Assembly: GCF_002105155.1 (NCBI RefSeq)
Contig: NW_019029008.1
Coordinates: 372,001 to 436,000, forward strand
Direction of reading: 5' to 3'
Length of the DNA: 64,000 nt
From: Lobosporangium transversale
Taxonomy: Eukaryota > Mortierellomycota > Mortierellomycetes > Mortierellales > Mortierellaceae
Shown: positions 61,701 through 64,000 of the stretch, piece after piece
How positions within the stretch are numbered: the first letter of the stretch is position 1
Layout of the letters: the number at the start of each line of letters is the position of its first letter
Program-made: the position numbers and the translations under genes
Notes under the pieces: generated by a model
The model's database searches: none
The model's input: the letters and a program-made list of their open reading frames with translations, nothing else
Told to the model about the DNA's origin: nothing

Positions 61701-64000
61701 ACATAAAGGATTGCTATAACTTACATATTTATATGCTATGCAGTGTTGCCTTGCTTCGTCAAATCTAGGCAAGGACAACTATCGACCCACGTATAGCCTT
61801 ACAAAACATTATCAAATATAGACCTGCCCCTGAACCTGCTCCTCAGTCAGATACAAGGATGTTTCGGATGCTTCACTGTTACATCAGTCCTTGCTGATGT
61901 TCCATTTATCTAGCCTCGCTTGTTGACTCTGGAGATAGAGATGATGTCGGATTTAAAGCCAGCACTTTGCTGCTACCTACTGGTTTTTGTATAGAATTGC
62001 TGATGGCGGTACAAGGAATGTTGGAGGAGGCTCATTCCTGCAAACATGCTATGACGACCAACCATGCTAGCGATGACAGCCAACGGAGCCAGGTTTCTCT
62101 TTTTTGTTACGAAGAAGCGACATATTCGATTTGATGTGGCCATAAAGGCGTACGGGTGCCTGAAGCGAGGTGGTCCCATTGGAAGCATTATTATGAAGTC
62201 CTCCTCTTGGCTTTAGCATGGTCGAAGTTCCTTCATAATAGAAACATATTTAAAAGGGTTGGGCGTGTTGGGTTATTTCACAAGTGAGTGCATGTATGCC
62301 CAGAGATCCTGGTCCTGCTCTCGCTCCTGGCCCTGGCTTTTCTCGCAATGAAGAAATAGCATATTTTAATCTTTGCTTCGCACTGAAGGATCAAAAATAA
62401 TATGTCGAATTTGAACAAGTACAATAAATACGGCACAGCTCGATTGTGCGATAAAGTGGTAGATAGAAGATCGCGTTCCAGAGCTTGTTGGCTAGGCAAG
62501 CTATTGTTGACTGTGGTTCAGTGGTGAGCTGAGTAAGGTAAGAAAGGAGTACTAGGATTTGCTTTTTTGAAAAAAGCTTAAGAAATAAAATTAAAAAGTA
62601 AAGATGACGCGAATATTTGCGTTCAAAGGATTTCACATGACTTATGACCTTGTTTCGCCACCAAAAAAAGGTGCATAAAAAGCTTTTTTTTTTTTCCTTT
62701 TTCTCTTTTCTTCTTTCTTTTTCTCTCCCAACGCACTCCACCTTTTCCCATCCACAGGAGCAGGAGCCAACTCTATTCAAGGCCCAAAGCTAAGTCGAAA
62801 AGAAAAGTATTATTGAGATTCTTTTTTTTTTTATTTTATTTTACTTTATTATTTTATTCGCTCTCTCACTCGCATTCTGTGTTCACTTCAAGAGTGTTGA
62901 TTTTACGACAGCCTCTACTCCTTATGCGCTTTGTGTCCGTTAGAACTTTGTCGGCGGATTGTGCAGAGCTATATAACATGATGAATGCAAAGAGGGTTGG
63001 ATGCTTACTCCTCCCTTATTCTGACCAGCACCTTTACCATTTGCCACGAATATATTTTAGCCGCATATAGTTGCTAGCTCAAACCCAGTATATATTGTAG
63101 CCTTATATAACTTTGGCAAATACCGCTTGCAGCTACGCATTTATTGGGGGAAAACATACTCATGGTCAAATGGCATAGGGCTGGAATGATGAGAAAACGC
63201 GTTCTGAGCAAGGGCCACTTGGCTCTTTTATTTTTTTTTATTTTAACTTTTTTATCCTTCAGTTCTCCCCTTATCTTTTATTCTTTAGGACTAGCGTTGG
63301 GCTCTAAATGATGAATACACAGACGGGTAACCCGCAGTTGCCGTCACTCTGACCATAAGCCTCGCCGTTTGCCACGAATATGTTTTAGCCGCATATAATT
63401 GCTAGCTCAAACCCAGTACATATTATAGCCTCATATAACTTTGGCAAATACCGCTTGCAGCTACACAATTACCGGGGAAAAACATACTCGCGACCAAATG
63501 ACATAGGACTGGGGATGATGAGACAATGCATTCTGAGCAAGGCCCCACCTGGTTTTTTTTATTTTTTTATTTTCTCTTTTATTATTCTTTTATTATTTAT
63601 TTTTGTTTTTCTTTTGTTTTTTCTTTTGTTTTTCTTTTGTTTTTCTTTTGTTTTTCTTTTGTTTTTCTTTTGTTTTTTTTTTCTTTTTCTTTTGTTTTTC
63701 TTTTTCTTTTCTTTTCTTTTCTCTCTTTTTTTTCTTTAATTTTATTTTTTATTTTTAAACCCCTTTAACTTTTTCATTCTTTAGGTCTAGCATTGGGCTC
63801 TAAAATGATGAATACCAGACGGATAACCCGCAGTTACCGTCACTCTGACCATAAGCCTCGCTATTTGCCACGAATATGTTTTAGCCGTATATAATTGCTA
63901 GCTCAAACCCAGTACATATTGTAACCTCATATAACTTTGGCAAATACCGCTTGCAGCTACACAATTATCGGGGAAAAACATATTCGCGACCAAATGGCAT
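58790..64000 (-). repeat. Right arm of the giant inverted repeat (runs off window)
   Basis: Reverse complement of the left arm. It contains the mirrored minisatellite (59465-59549), GC-rich island (60085-60313), T-run (61644-61668) and tandem units (63010 onward). Small frames recur in both arms at mirrored places, and none has a recognisable domain. Confidence 0.93.

Overview
The window looks like chromosomal DNA of an early-diverging fungus, most likely a Mortierella-type species (Mortierellomycota). The evidence is spliced genes with GT..AG introns, a division 1 chitin synthase, a type II NADH dehydrogenase, an Edc1/PNRC-like decapping protein, two Crinkler (CRN) genes, and A/T homopolymers of 15-35 nt in introns and spacers. 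The assignment is inferred from gene content and style, not from a database match.

Layout. (1) 1-14 kb is a fast-evolving, transposon-rich block. It holds a PIF/Harbinger-like DDE transposase between inverted terminal repeats, a broken helicase-like fragment, an intact Tc1/mariner element with TA target duplication, two palindromic MITE-like families, and two spliced CRN genes (4425-6881 + and 9481-12523 -). Both CRN genes join a ubiquitin-like header, a P-loop NTPase and a nuclease-like C-terminus, and both have an intron at the same codon and phase just after the header. (2) 14-45 kb is a conserved housekeeping block: THEM6-like thioesterase (-), chitin synthase (+), TM9SF/EMP70 nonaspanin (-), mitochondrial L-threonine 3-dehydrogenase (-), secreted aspartic protease (+), mitochondrial-type phospholipid scramblase (+), HAD phosphatase (+), Edc1/PNRC-like protein (+) and alternative NADH dehydrogenase (+). 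Exon joins were worked out by hand and all keep reading frame. (3) 45.4-49.8 kb is one Mutator-like (MULE) element with long, internally repeated terminal inverted repeats, a decayed zinc-finger transposase and a second Pro/His/Tyr-rich ORF. (4) 49.8-52.7 kb is mostly non-coding and holds the second copy of one MITE. (5) 52.7-64.0 kb is a giant inverted repeat: two near-identical arms of at least 5.2 kb around an 869-bp spacer, with the right arm running off the window end. The arms carry three tandem repeat units, a polypurine microsatellite, a 9-bp minisatellite and a GC-rich island, but no convincing gene.

The housekeeping genes do not form a pathway. Several act in the secretory/cell-wall route (chitin synthase, TM9SF, aspartic protease) or in mitochondria (threonine dehydrogenase, scramblase, NADH dehydrogenase). 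The main points for follow-up are the palindrome, the two CRN genes beside mobile elements, the decayed MULE with its accessory ORF, and the MITE families.
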